Counted from the first letter of the stretch, positions 1-13,873 are shown. The stretch: DNA of 64,000 nt from Haliclona indistincta (GCA_964017065.1 OZ024791.1:3047410-3111409); one strand, 5' to 3'. Notes: generated from the sequence alone by a model not told the origin. Numbers and translations: made by a program.

Positions 1-869
1 AGCAAGTTGTGTGCAAGTTAGTCATAGCAAGTACATCTCTATGCAAGCTTTGTAAGTAACTAAGCTAGACTGCACATGCATCAAAGATCGAAACTACTTC
101 TCAAAGACAAATCCCACAGCAATACATTATAGTCGTATAATTGCTCATATTTATCGAGGTCATCCCTACATATCATTGCCGATCGGCAATGATAATAGCC
201 TTTGTTGTGAAACCACAAGTTGTTAGCTCACTTCTTAAAATGGTGTCAGATGTTTTGCCCTTTCCAAAAAGTCCTGCTTTTTGCTGTTGTAGTAAAAATA
301 GGTTAAAATATTTCAACTTAGCCGTTTAAAATCTTACAGATAAACGTCCATCTGTGAGTAGAGATAAAAGTGTTCTAGAATTGCCAGCATTCTCTTTATC
401 AATCAATTGCCCCTATAGTATAGATTGGTTGTTATAAGCATGAGGTCAATATTAGCTTGCCTTCAGCTTTTGCACTACATCTTCACACTTCTTGCTCTAG
501 AAAAAAGAGGTTGTGTCTTATAGAACAAACAAGAAAAGCACAAACCTTGTGTCCACCAGCTCTCCTGCTTGGTCTTCGTTTCAGTTTTCCGCCACCACTT
601 TCTGTTTCATTGGTCAATAAGTTCTATATACATAAATGTCTTTTACCTGCTGCAACCTTATCTCCCATAGTGCAGTCAGGTTCAGGATTAGAATGCACGT
701 TTTGATGGACGAGAAGTGTTGCTCTGAGCAGTACAGCTGTGCACCTGTGTTCTCAGGTTCCTATTTCGCGCTCGCGCGTTTTCGTCCAACAAGTTACGCC
801 CACTAACAATTTTAATACCCGCGTGGAAATTCTACCCTCCCTTGTGTGGTTGGCACAAGACCGAGAGCA
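1..869. other. 5' flank without a recognisable gene
   Basis: No open frame here shows family features or plausible splice continuation; the two longest frames (about 60-80 codons) have low-complexity, non-conserved translations. The last 150 bases, which include CG-rich stretches near 765-785, probably contain the promoter and 5' UTR of the Rab gene starting at 870. Nothing else is supported. Confidence 0.5.
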
Positions 870-3800
870 ATGGACGGCGACGTTCCTCAGACTCCCATCT
901 CTCCCAGTGGTAGCCTACGTGGCTGGAGACCTTCTCTAGTATGGCTTTTCAATCACGCAAGGGCAGAAGACAGAGATTATTTGACTAAAGAAGACCTGGC
1001 GACTATTCTTGGTGGTTCAATTGATAGCGATGAACTCGATGAAGCCTTCGAGAAGCTTGATTCAGATGGCAGTGGCAAGATCAGCATTGAAGAGTTTATG
1101 GAAGGATTTGCCACTTTTCTCAGGGACACTCGCCATTCCGAAGCAGAGTCGATGCGACCTCGCTCTGTTAGCTTCCGCCGACGGCGCCCTGTTCAGGAAC
1201 TATTCTATGAGAGCGAAAATCCATCTCAAGAGGAGAATAAGCCAAGCGGTGGATTCAGAAGTACTCTTTCGTTTCTGTCTCCTCAAAACAGGTGTGGCTG
1301 TGGTGCAATCACTATACAGTATACAGGATACATGCTGTTAGGCCAGCTCTCGTCTCTATTGCTAGTAAACTTTAGTAAAGTATACTAGTTTTCTGTTCAA
1401 TTTGTGATCAGATGTACAAGCTAGACAGGTCTGGTGTTGATAATTATACGTTGCTTGCTAGATGTGCTTTCTTTCTGGTACAGGACCAGACCAGTGCGCA
1501 TTAGTAACATTATTTGTGTCCAGTAAAATATCATTTCCAGTTGTTGTTTTGATAACTGACAAGTGTTTGTGTTGATCTTCCATTAACCTGAGTAAACCTC
1601 TTCTTTTTCCGCTGTATACAATATGGTGTATACGCAATATTCTGTTTGTGTGTATGCTGTTAGCTTGATATCATTTCCTGGCTGGGTTCACATCCAGGTT
1701 GTTTGTTTACTTTTGTGGTGTACTCTCACTTTCACAATTACTGGCTACAATGTTTTTATTGTGTTCTCAAGGGAGAGTATTCATAAGCTGTGGCAGAATC
1801 TCAATGGCTCAGACCCAGAAATAATCAATGATTTTGAGGAATTTATAAGTGGAATTTCGGCTGAAGTTCAAGTAGCTCAGAATGCTCTTTCGTAAGTACT
1901 GTGCACCTGTTTACATTCTTACATGATTGACAAAAATTCTGATGGAAAGTTACAATACGGTGGTATCAGTGTATGTCCTTGCCTAGCAGCATAAGTTGCT
2001 CATTTGATGTATAACATATTGGCATTAGTCTCCTGTACTATACATGTATTGCTGTTAGTAGTAGTTATGGAGATGTTGTATCACACAAGAGACTGCTAGA
2101 AATACACTTCTTACCTTATATGTCTTATCATCTGCATACACTGTTGCTCAAAGGAAACAACGTGAAGCTACAAAACAAGAGGCTATAGTATTGGATGAAG
2201 AAATTGAAAGGATTCAATCAACAGCACAGACCAAATTACAGCAAGAGGTTTGTTATTCATTGCTATGTATTATGACTACAATATGATTATAATGAACTAC
2301 ATGTAAGACAAGCTAAGTCCCTTGTGTGTGATATATTGTATACCGTATCGCTCTAAATTTGCTATCTAAAGTTTTCATGAATTTTGATCACTAAGTCTAA
2401 AACCGAGAAAAAACAGCTCTGTCATTACTTCCAGTGTATTGATGTTGGTTTTCTTCTTTCACACGAGAACATGAATTCAGCCTGTAGTGCACGCAAGTAT
2501 TTTTGCTAGATGCCATACCCATGTTGTCAACGAAATTTTGTTGTTGAGCAAAAGTCTAAGAATCGTTAATTTGGAGCTGTACGGTATCAATGATGGTGAT
2601 GAGACAGATGGTGTATGAAGCAACCTCTTGGTCACAACCACTGACTCCGACTCAATTCTGTATACAATGCAATATATTGAGATTGGTAATCAGAGACAGG
2701 ACTAGTGTCAAGCAGTGAGTGTATTGTTGACAGATACAAAATGTATGGTATCATGATAATTGAGTGGGTATATTACTGACCCCGTCCATCTTTAATAGAT
2801 GTTTTGGTATTGTTGATAGATGTAATTTAATCATGTACATTGCATTTGTATAAGTATGCTTGAGCTAAAGATTTCAGTTGTCTTCAGACATTTTAATTTG
2901 CTACTGATTGTGTACAAATGTTTGCAACAGATATTTTATTTCATTATGTGTTATTGTCTTAGACTGCCATATTAAGAGAGCAAGCACAGTCTAAACTGGA
3001 GACTCAACTGCACGAGAAAGAGGATGAACTGGGAGCTATTCGACAAAAGCTTGAACAGGTGTACTTTCTGTCACCACAACTTTTTAACCAATCTTTCATA
3101 TATAAAATCATTAGTTTGTGCATGATCATTTCCATCGCCTTCTCTCATTAACTAGATGTCGTGTCTTCTCGATGCTTGTCTTTTGTCCGCTCTGCAGTTA
3201 GAGAATGAGGTATCGGCCAGCAGGCACAATCAGGTCAAACTACAACATAAGTACGAAGAGAGTTGCCTAGTAAGTACTAGAGTGGGTTTAGTTGTCCATG
3301 TACAATTTTTATACATGAAATGCTTGTTTTTGGTAATTCTAAAACTGTCTTACATTGTTAGAGCAAGCTTGTTCATGCTGGTTTACCTTGTCATCTATTC
3401 TAATCTACAAGTAGTACTGATCCGGATCATATTTTTACGGACAGAGACCTCTGTACCAGAATTTTGGCAAACCCAGTACTGTTGGTACCTGAAGTGTGGA
3501 GTCAATACCAAATTTACTAATATGTATGCATGTTCCTTTGTGGACTTGAGTTCAGTGATAAAGTAATGAGTATAGTTTTGCTTTAGAATATTATTTTGGC
3601 TCAAGAATTGTGTACTCATAGTCATATTCGCTTTAGGAACAACAGCAGTTATTGGATCGACTGGAATCATCAGAGAAAATGCTGTTAGACAGCCAGAACA
3701 CTATAAGTGCACTGAAGCAAAATGCAGACATGGAACAGGAAAGACAGAGAGGGTTAGAAGAAAGGGCAGTTAATTGAAGAGGAAGCGGCGTTGTATAATT

Positions 3801-6800
3801 GACTGTTTGGGTCACTATATTTTCTGCGTAATTTAGCTGTACTATAGATACATGTAGCAGTATGAATGAAGTCGTTACAGCAGTTATATGAGGGTTCAAT
3901 GATTTAATCATTATTGCAGAATGTTGGACGAACAGGAAGAGGTGTTGTTTCAGTTACGGCAGGCATACCAGGAGGAGGTGGCTGAAGTGAGGTTAGTGCA
4001 AGCTAGTGTATGAACACATTCTTCTATATGACACTCACAGGCTGCGATTGCAAGCTCTTGATCAGCAGCAACAGAACCTACAAGAGAACCAGCAACAGCA
4101 GCTCCTGTTACCTACCTCGGACATCACTGATGATTCAGGATATGATGCTATTCCAGATATTCTTCCTCATCGTGACCGAGAGAGGATTCAACCATCTCCT
4201 GGCTCTCTGCTTGACGAGATCATTGAGAGTGAGGGTGCACCATTTACCGCAAGGTATTACATTTGAAAAATTGGCACTAGATATTGCATTTCTACAATTG
4301 AATATTAGTTTTAGCGCCAATGAACTTGTGCTACACTTTCCTGTGTTTTACATGCAGTGCTGTCTGTTTACTCTGTTCTACAGCAGTAATGATGGAATGA
4401 GCAACTTCAAGCAACTTGCTCATCTTGATCTAGCCATGTCTCATCCTCGTGTTCATCAACTCTCTTATCCTGCAGCTGTTTCTCCTAGCAATCAACCGTT
4501 CGTGTACACACTATACATTATGCTGTTACACAGAATTCTTGGTATCGGTTACTTGTGCATCGCACTTGATATTCCACGTTGTGTGTTTAGTTTCTATGCT
4601 AACGCATGCACTTCATACCAGTGGTCTTCTCAGGGATTATCTTTGAATTGTGTTTATACATATTTAGTCATTGTTCATAGTTCATTGTATGAGACAGTGT
4701 CTGAAGCCGTGGCGCTGTTCTGTTGATGGTATGATGTCATGTTTAGTCTGTCTGATCTTTAGGGTACTCCGAAGACCTCGTTCCAGTAGAAATGGTCGGA
4801 GCAAGGCAGCTCGACCTGTGTCTATGTTTTGTGATGAGCAGGGATGGCCAATTATTCAACCTAGCCAGGCCCCTCCTTCTGAATGGTTATCTACTAGTCC
4901 AGTTAGAGTTTCTGAGCCTGCTATCAGTGACCAGCATCCCGCGAAAGATTCGCGGGCTTCTGAAAATTATTTGGAAATGTGCAAGGTAATCCGGATCCGG
5001 TTGTTTTACTAAACAAACGTTAAAAACACGGGCGTTTACGGAGACACGCCAGTGCTTGGCACAATACGTAGTAGTTGTACTATCAACGACTGGCTGCTCG
5101 TGGTATTGTTGCCGCACAGTGACACAGGCATGGACGTGCCTCTGCGTCGGCCCTCGCCTCGTCGCGATAATCTGACCGGAGAGAAGCGAGAATCTATTCG
5201 TAATAGCGGAGAATCGGTTCGTACTTGTGATGAAGATCTAGAAAAGCATGTCGCAGCCGATTCTTGGGTAAGCACTGCACTGAATCAAACGAGCAGAGTA
5301 TTATTAGAGGGTGCATTTACTTTGTGCAAATTTATTATTTGATTTCTTATTGTGCAGCCTCTAGAATTTGTGGAGAGCCTTGTAGTTCAACCAGATGTGA
5401 CCTTCAAGATACTCATTGTAGGAAACCCATTTGTTGGCAAGTCTTGCTTCCTCATGAGACTCTGTACCAACACATTCGCCACTCGATATGCATCCACTAT
5501 CGGTGAGAATATTAATGAATTGGTGCCTCTTTATCTCTCAAAATTCTCTCTCCAGGAGTGGATTTTTATAGTCGTATGATTAAGATGGATGACAAGGTAA
5601 TCAGCTTACAGATGTGGGATACAGCAGGTCAAGAGAGGTGAGTCTCCTCCTAGCTTCCTATGTATCTTCCTTGCCACGTAAAGTATCACACGTTCACTAA
5701 TAAGTTACAGTTTGCTTTTCATCTTTATTCTGAGTATTGTTTTCATTGCATAATTATTTTGATGATAATTATTATTGTAAGACACTTACGTGTGTGATAG
5801 ATTAGGTGTTGAGGAAATTACTGATACTTGTTGTGAGTATTTCTTCACCAGTATTCTGTTGTATACTTGCAGCCGTTCAATTATCATTATTATTGTCTCT
5901 TAAGAGCGTTGTGCAGTGAAGGGTCTTGCATGCATGTGTTTACAAACACTTTCAGTGTTTGACATTACTGCATTAATCAATGCCTTATTAATAGCACTTC
6001 CTATGCCTTAATATTAATGGAATTTCATTTGTGGAATCATGGATTTCAAGTGTTTCTTGATCTCTAGATTTCAGTCTGTCACTAGAGCGTATTATCGTGG
6101 AGCTCAAGGGATCATTCTAATGTACGATGTTACTCAAGAAGATTCCTTTATTGCTGTGAAAACTTGGATTAACTCAATTCAGGTATGGATTAAAACAGGC
6201 GTGAGCATACGTGCATGACGTGGTACTCTCATGTAGTCTAGCTGGAAGTTATGCATTCTGTGTATAATGTACACAGTGAATGTAGATGTTTATGTACTGT
6301 GCAATCACCTAGTTCCAAGAGTTGCTAGTTACTTTACACAAGTCGTGTTAATTACCATCACTGATGTACTGTGCAGGCATAGTGCCAGCACATCACTATG
6401 TAGAGCATGTAGTGAGTGCTGTTTATGGTACTGCTGCATGTTTTTATTCAGGAAAATATGGAAGAGATGCCAGGAGCCATTATACTAGTAGGTAACAAGA
6501 CTGATCTACCAGAGGAGGCAGGCACTTCGTATCAGAGAGAGGTGTCACGAGAGACAGGAGAGACCTTTGCAAAGGTACAGCAACTATACAACCCTTTGAC
6601 ACATAGTAGCTGCTGTATAGTTAGTGTGATTGTAATGTTGTTTCCTGTTATGACTCTCAGATATATGGAGCACAGTTTGTTGAGGCCAGTGCCAAGACAG
6701 GTCACAATGTTGGAAAGGCTGGCCTCATGATTGTCAGGTAAATAAATTATTAAATAACTATGGATACATGTCTAAGATTAAGCCTGACTCAATAACTGAC

Positions 6801-7119
6801 AAGACATAGCTATAAAAACTACTGTCACTGACAAACACACTTGCAACAGCTTATTGCATGAATTACTTGGAAGAACTCTTAGTATCTATTGCTTTGTCAG
6901 TTACAGATAAAACTGTAATGACTATGCGACATTCAGAATTTCTTTTAGTGCAATATGGAATGCACTTTATTGTTGTTTTGTCCTGAGTCCTTCAATTTTA
7001 GTTGTGAACGAAGCTTTATTTGTGTTTACAGACAACTACTTGAGGACCATGGTCAGCGAGCTCAAGAGAAAGGAGTCTCATTATCAAAGAATAGTACAGA
7101 ATCAAAATGTTCCTGTTAA
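870..7119 (+). CDS. RASEF: EF-hand / coiled-coil / Rab GTPase (RASEF/CRACR2A-like), first of two in the window
   Basis: This is a multi-exon gene for a 'large' Rab: a calcium-binding EF-hand region, a long coiled coil and a C-terminal Rab GTPase domain, a layout known from RASEF (Rab45), CRACR2A and Rab44, which act in vesicle traffic. Exon 1 (870-1291) encodes a degenerate EF-hand followed by a clear one with the loop [12 protein letters not shown]. Exons at about 1771-1891, 2155-2245, 2965-3057, 3196-3269, 3637-3763 and 3920-3992 encode Glu/Gln-rich coiled coil. Exons from about 5358 on encode the GTPase: P-loop GNPFVGKS, switch [15 protein letters not shown] and EASAKTG are all intact. The last exon (from about 7031) ends KCSC then TAA, a CxC double-prenylation tail as in Rabs. 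The start is the first Met in frame upstream of the EF-hand. Exon borders at 4390-5000 are less certain. RASEF versus CRACR2A cannot be decided by eye. Confidence 0.88.
2341..2586. mobile_element. small inverted-repeat element (MITE) in an intron of the RASEF-like gene
   Basis: The ends form imperfect terminal inverted repeats: TACCGTATCGCTCTAAATT at 2341-2359 matches the reverse complement of 2568-2586 at 15 of 19 positions. No coding capacity is seen. No clear target duplication was found, so the family is not assigned. Confidence 0.5.
5130..5268 (+). other. probable alternative first coding exon giving a Rab-only isoform
   Basis: An ATG in good context (GGCATGG) at 5130 opens a frame of 46 codons (starting [12 protein letters not shown], ending HVAADSW) that stops at a GTAAGC donor after 5268. 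It joins in phase 0 to the next exon at about 5358, which starts the Rab domain (PLEFVES). The preceding coding exon (ending LEMCK at 4986) also ends in phase 0 and joins directly to 5358, but cannot join this exon in frame through the visible CAG acceptor. The simplest reading is an internal promoter near 5000-5120 producing a short GTPase without EF-hands or coiled coil. Inference from frame and splice signals only. Confidence 0.45.
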
Positions 7120-7383
7120 CTTTCTCTCCTCTTCTGTGCAATATACTACCCTTCATCTCCTTCTGTACAGAATGACTTGTCATCTCACAGTGAAATTTAC
7201 TATAGTTTTCTAATGATTCTTTTTTGTTTTTATATCAGCAGCTTCAGAGCTCACTCACTGTCAACATGCAAGAACTATGTATTATAATTTTCTGATTCAA
7301 TTTTTTCATTATACATTTTGTAGCAGCAAAAACTAAACCCTAAACAAATTAGTAAAACTCTCTAAACAATATCCTAATTCACT

Positions 7384-10300
7384 TCATGGCACTATATTCC
7401 ATGGTGGTGATGGGTCTCCATATTTCTCTCTTTGCTTCATATCAGCCTATATAACAAAAAGGACGGGTGACAGCATGCATGGTTAGCAAGCTCTCTATTG
7501 AGTGCTCACCATTTTTGTGAATTGATCCTGGCAAGCCATGCGTATCTTCTCGGCTGTTGCTGGAGCCAAGAGCTCAAACGGTTCTGCTCTTCCATTTTCT
7601 TTACGGAAGGTCCTGACTGCATCTTTGATGGCAAAGAACACTGATGATGCTAAAAATAATGGTGGTTCACCAACAGCCTGCAATAATAGATAGCATAATA
7701 AAAACAAGTGAATGTTTAAAGGAGAGAAATAATGACCTTGGAAGAAAAGATAGCTCTGGGGTTGGGAGTGTGATTCATTAGAGACACATTTAGTTCAATT
7801 GGTATGTCACTGACAGCAGGAATCTTGTATGCTCCAGGTCCTGTAGTGAACAGGCGACCATCTTTGAGAAACACACACTCTTCCATAGTGAACAGTCCCA
7901 AACCCTGTGCAAAGGCACCCTCAACCTGTCCTATATCAATAGCAGGATTGAGACTATCGCCAACATCCATCAGAAGATCAGAGCGTAGAACCTAATAGTG
8001 TGATGCAGAGATTACAATGTAGATTAAAATTCAAAATTACCTGAAAATTTCCTGTCAAGCAATCAACTTCGACCTCAGAGCAGCTAGCACCATAAGTATA
8101 GTAGCTATAAGGTCGGCCATGGCCGCTATCCCAATCCATAGTAACATCAGGAATAGCATAGAACCCGTGAGCTGACAGACTCACTCTATCCATGTAAGCA
8201 TTATTAACCTGAAAGTACAAAACTGGTAAATAAGAGCTCTCCAGCATTTCATCACATTCTCTACTTCATGAATGGCTTATTCTCATTCACATGCAGTAAC
8301 TAACAGATTTATCCCAGGGGAGACCAGTTTTCAGATATGGCTCTAGCCTTGTCATCAATTGGTTGCAGGCATCCTGTGTACAAACATGGCAAAACTCCAG
8401 TCAACCATTTACTAAGATGCGTATTATTACCTGTACTGCTCCACCATACAGATCAGATGAAACTGAGCCAGCTGTAGCACTGGAATTAGCTATTTTATCC
8501 GAGGCTGTATCACACAGAAATACCTTCTCCACTGGAATAGAAAGGCACCGAGCACACACTTGTATCATTTTAGTGTGCAAACCCTGTGTCAGGCAAATTA
8601 ACACCGAAATGTAAATAGCAAATAGCAACAGAAAGAGATACCTGTCCCATTTCCATTCCACCATGAGACAGCAACACAGATCCATCAGTGTACACATGTA
8701 CCAATGCTGATCCTTGATTGAGGAATGTCTGACCAAATGCTATACCATACATCGTTGGAACGATAGCTAGTCCACGTTTCTTCCATTTACTGTTTCTGTA
8801 AGGAAAAGTAAATTCAAGGCTTTGATTTCATGATGCTGGTAGCCAGTGACTGCTTAGCAATGCACTTAAGTACATGTAAAGTCACAGCAGCAAGTGCTGT
8901 TGAATTCACTCAACTAACTTGTTGTATTGCTGCACCTCCTGGCTGCATTGAGAGTAGTCACTACTAGACATCAAAGTCTCCCAACATCTCTTAATGTGAC
9001 AGTCTGTTAGTCTCAGACCATATACTAAATCACATTCAAGCGGACAAAGGTTAACTTCTCGCACCTGAAAATAGTATAAACAAAGATGATCAAAGTGTTT
9101 CACTACAAATGGGTTCCCAAAGTATTATTATAGAGTGACACACCTTGCTTGGTTCCATATTGAGCTTATGGGCCACATGATCAATGATTTGTTCCATTAT
9201 GAACATTCCTTGCGGACCTCCAAACCCACGAAATGCAGTATTCGAGGGAAGATTTGTACGACACATCTTGCCCTCAATTTGGAGATTAGGAATATCATAA
9301 CAATTGAAGGCATGAGTCACAGCACGAGCTGTCACCTGTAGTGATAAGTATCACATGATGATAGCATAATTATGAGTATGAACTGACTGCTGGTGATAAA
9401 TCAAGAGAGTAGCCAGCATTACAGTAAAGTAGGATATGCATTGTAGTAATTTTTCCTTCCTCAGTGAACCCAACCTATGAAAGTGCTAAATGAATGGAAC
9501 TGAACACGAACATCTAGATCACCTTGTATTTAGCCATGAATGGGTGTCTAAGACCTGTAGTGAGCATATCCTCATTTCTGTCCAGCATAATCCGGACTGG
9601 TTCCCGTATCCTGCAGGATATTAATTTTATAAAAGTTGATCTCTGTAGTAACTAGAAGCAGTGGCGGATCTAGAAAGAAGCAGTAAGATAGGCTAGCAAA
9701 ATGGCAGTGCAAAGCGTCCCGTGAAAATTTTGGTAATTAATATTCATAATTAGCTAAATTTGATTGATTTAGTGCGAAAAAGGTCTTGAAGCAAGATACA
9801 GTGCACCCACAGTAGTGAAAGCTTATTGCACACAGAGTAAGAGCTGGGACGGTAAGAGTGGTGCACTCGTTAAATCTCAGTTGGGCACACCCTAGATTCA
9901 CCACTGACTAGAAGGACCTACTTGTTAGCTGCTACAGCCAAGGCAGATGAGAGGAAAAAATTACGTGTTTCTTTACCACCAAAGCCGCCACCTAAAGAGA
10001 TGAACACAACGATACATGAACTGACATACAAGATAGTGACGTTGCATACAACTAACCAATTCTCTTTACATGAGCCACAATCCTATTGGCAGGCACTCCT
10101 AATGCCTTAGCGGCAAAAGTTTGTGATTGACAGATGGCCTGAGAGGAAGTGATTAACTCCATTTCTCCATTTTCTGTCTTAGGAATAGCAATGGTTGCAT
10201 TAGTTTCAAGATAGAAGTGTTCCTGTCCACCACTACGTGTTGTTCCTTCTACAACATTGTGTGCTGCTGTAAAACCAGTCTGCACATTACCACACTGCAA

Positions 10301-13300
10301 CTTGAAAATTGGAGAAAAGAACTCCTCAGCAGCGATTGCATCCTAAATGGTGATGGTACCAAAGATTATCAATACTAGTCCAGAGCTTACCTCAATAGTC
10401 AATATTGCTGGAAGGTCCTTATAGGTGACTTTAACCAGCTTTACTGCTTGTTTAGCTAATAACTTGTTGTCAGCGACAACAATTGCTATGAGCTGTCCAA
10501 TAGCTGTCACTTTATCCTCAGCAAATACTAGCTCATCATTGGCCAGTCCAGCAACATTGCTACCGGGAACATCTTTAACTGTGACAACACATCTCACACC
10601 CTGCAATGAGAGTTAGAGCTATTATATTATCTTAAAATGAACTTAATTTCACAACTACTAGTTTTGGATACCTGAACAAATGCTACTATGTTAAAAACTT
10701 TACATGCACTAAATTAATATTGCTTGCACACACAATACCAATACCTTCATAGATTCAAGAGCAGTGCAGTCTAGAGTGAATGTGGCATGAGCTCGTTCAC
10801 TGATCACTAGACCAGCATACAACTCTCCCTCCAGAGCCGGTAGATCATCAATGTATGCAGCCTCACCAGTAGCTTGCTGTATAGCTGAGAGATGCATCAT
10901 GGGACGCCCAATTTTGTCCGTTTGGGACTGATCCTTTGGAACACGTTGAAAACCTTGTGTGCTCAGAGAAGGCACTCGTTGAAAATGCTACAAAAACATT
11001 AACAAAATTATATTGTACTAGAGAAAGAGTACTTACCTCGACAGCAGTCTTGCAACAGTCTGGTAGTCGAGACGAGTCCATTTGAGAACTCACTAGCAGA
11101 TAAAATTTGTAAAAGAACGATAGTGTGAGGCTGAGTCTATAAACAGACATTCCACCAGGGGCACCATATGGTATGGCTAGCTCTTCTGCCAGGCAATTAC
11201 AAGCAGCAGTCAGCATCTCTTCTCCCCAGACTCTGCAATGCAGATAGACCATGAGAGTACATCATGAAATGTGTTTGGTATTTAAAATTAATGGTGAATT
11301 TACCTCGAAATTTACTTACTTTCCTGCTATTATTTGCTGAGTCTTGTGTGCTATAATGGTTGTTTTCTCCATTCCACCATACACAAGACGACTGTGTTTC
11401 ACTACTCCACCATCATCCAGAGTCACTGAAAAACAACTGTTCACTATTGCGATGTCATCCTCTCTCCTCCTCGACTGTTTGTAAGCAGCCACATACTGAT
11501 GCTGCTTTGTGAATGGTATCAGTACAGACACCAACACCTCATTGGGCTTCAAACATGTCTGACGATAGCCAGTATAGAAATCAGCATCCATCACAACACT
11601 GCGTTGTTCCTCTAGTCATGACAAAATGACAAAGAACATCTATACTTGTGAACATCTCCACAACAATCAGACAGTGACAGACAGTGACAGACAGTGACAG
11701 ACAGTGACTATTGTACAGAGAAAGTGCTACTGTATGGTGGTATAGCTCACCTACAGAAGCCAACTTGATTGTAGCTTGGCAACAAATGAGCACTGGATTG
11801 AGGTCAGCTATAGGGCTACCAGTAACAATCTGGCCTGCAATCGACTAGAGCATAAAAATGTTTGAAAGAGAGTGGATCAATGGACAAGTTTAGCTCACAG
11901 AAACATTTCTAATCTGTGGACCAGCAAACCATCGCAGCATCTCAAGCAGAGCTGTGAACACTTGTGTCTTGTGTTCTGCATAAGACAGAGTTTCACTACA
12001 TAGTGATACATACAATGAACAAGTACTTGGAAGTGAAAAGACTAGTTGTGTTAACTTGACTCTGAGGTCACTCAATGTGACTGCAGCTCCCACTAGTAAT
12101 CCATCATCAGTCACCTCAAGCACACACAGCTCAGGGATTAGTGATGGTGCTATGAGCACTGGATAGTGGCATCCCTTCAGTGCCACCTCTACACCGACCT
12201 CTGTATTGCCCACCACCAAACGATACTGTGGCTTGCTCCTGTCGTGATGATGTGGAAACCTATTTCTGAGCTCAAGAAGCTGAGAAAGAGTAACTGGACG
12301 ATACCACTGAACACGAGGTCCTTGGATTGCTAGTGGTTTAGAAGGACAGTTCAACTGGAAAAGAAAATTAGCAATGTATTTGTGTCAAGACTTGAATAGC
12401 TACCTTCAATTTTGGAGGGAAAATGGGCTCTTGGCTGGGATCAAGTGGTATGAATTTACTAGCATCAAACAACACTCCTGGTCCCTATTGAAGTTAAAGT
12501 TTACTCAACACAATCAAGAGTTATTGTTAACCTCAATAGTTTCATTGTCTTCATTGTCCTGCTTACAGCAACCACCACTCCCTCTTGCCTTTCCTCCACA
12601 ACAGAAGGTCTTGTAACCCTCTAAAATAGGACGATAACCGGTACACCTGCACAAGTTTCCTAATAATAAAGAATGAAAACCAAGTAATAATACAAGCTGC
12701 ACAACCTTCAAATGCATGTTCTATCTCAGCTTCAGTTGGTTGATGATTATTACGCAGCAGTGTGTACATGGACATAACAAATCCAGGAGTACAAAATCCA
12801 CATTGTGATCCATGAGCCTTAGCTATGCGCTCCTGTGAAACAAAGTCACATAATGAATGGCAACTGCACACAAAATAGACAAACGTCATATTAGTACTGA
12901 TATAAGCACACTACAAGCCAGGGTTGGGGCCAAGTAGATTGGTACTTGTACTTAAGGACACTTAGTACAATTTTGCCGTACTTGTACTTATACTTAAGTC
13001 CGCTTTATGGATGTACTTGTACTTGTACTTAAATAAATATCAATGTACTTTGATTACTTAATGTAACAATACAGACAATAAGTAACAGTACATATTAGCC
13101 ATTTTAAACATATTTTTGGACTTTGGGTATATAAAATAATAGTGTGAACAGTGAAATGAAATGCATAAACATGAAGTCAATCCTCCAACAAACTTGACAA
13201 GCTCACAGTTAAAACTGTACTTGTACTTGTATTTAAGTCCCAAGGCAAAATTTGCTATGTACTTGTACTTCAGTATATTCTGAAAGTACTTGTACTTTAC

Positions 13301-13873
13301 TTAAATACTTTCAAAACTACGTCGCCCCAACCCTGCTACAAGCCGAACTCACTTGACAAGGGTGTAGTCTGTCTCTTGCACTACCGATGCCTTCTACTGT
13401 AGTGACTGCCATACCATCCACTGAACAGAGTGGAGCAAGACAAGCATTGATAGACATGTGCCTGCATGTAAGATTCGGCAGGTTGCTACATTATTTGCTG
13501 TCCATACCGAATGACATTTTTTTCTTTGTCAAAATACGAGACCATCACAGTACATGCTCCGCATCCTCCTTCACCACAGCCTAGCTTAGAGCCTGTCAGA
13601 CGCACTAAATTAAAAGAATGTGTCAAAGATAAGATTAATCAATGACATGTACATGTATTCTTACATTTTTTCCTGATGTAATAGAGCAATGTCATCTCAG
13701 GATCAGGATTATCTTCTATTACCTACAGAAAGATTGCAAGTAGACGAGCAATGCCCTAGACCGTCATGCATGCTATGATATAGGCTATAGCAGTAGCACT
13801 AGCTGGTATGCAGTTTATCATGTACCTCAGTTCCATTAACAAAGAACCGAATGCTACTCTCTGCACCATCCAT
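7384..13873 (-). CDS. XDH: xanthine dehydrogenase/oxidase
   Basis: Molybdenum hydroxylase of purine breakdown (hypoxanthine to xanthine to urate). The start ATG at 13873 opens [16 protein letters not shown], the beginning of the [2Fe-2S] ferredoxin domain. The following small exons carry the cluster cysteines (CGEGGCGAC near 13590, [10 protein letters not shown] near 12800, [11 protein letters not shown] near 12640). The FAD domain lies at about 12350-11300 (VGNTEVGVE). The molybdopterin domain runs to the end and includes GGGFGGKE near 10050, the Arg-bearing [12 protein letters not shown] near 9220 and VGEPPLFLA with the catalytic Glu near 7670. FRGFGGPQ rather than FRGFGFPQ favours XDH over aldehyde oxidase. 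The last exon (7446-7384) ends SPPWNIVP then TGA, matching the family's PWS-type tail. It is tail-to-tail with the RASEF-like gene (264 bp) and head-to-head with the selenoprotein J gene (114 bp). Confidence 0.93.
9659..9906. mobile_element. hAT-type MITE with perfect 8-bp target duplication
   Basis: This is a 248 bp non-coding element in an XDH intron. The ends are CAGTGGCGGATCTAG (9659-9673) and its imperfect inverted copy ending CACCACTG at 9906. It is flanked on both sides by ACTAGAAG (9651-9658 and 9907-9914), an exact 8 bp duplication as made by hAT transposases. No transposase fragment is seen. Confidence 0.85.
11668..11709. repeat. 10-bp minisatellite
   Basis: About four tandem copies of ACAGTGACAG lie in an intron of the XDH gene. 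No function is apparent. Confidence 0.85.
12919..13335. mobile_element. hAT-type MITE with perfect 8-bp target duplication (second, different family)
   Basis: This 417 bp element lies in an XDH intron. The terminal inverted repeats are CAGGGTTGGGGC (12919-12930) and GCCCCAACCCTG (to 13335). Subterminal regions are filled with variants of ACTTGTACTT on both strands. It is flanked by CTACAAGC at 12911-12918 and again at 13336-13343, an exact 8 bp duplication. The subterminal repeats resemble transposase-binding arrays of hAT elements. Confidence 0.88.
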
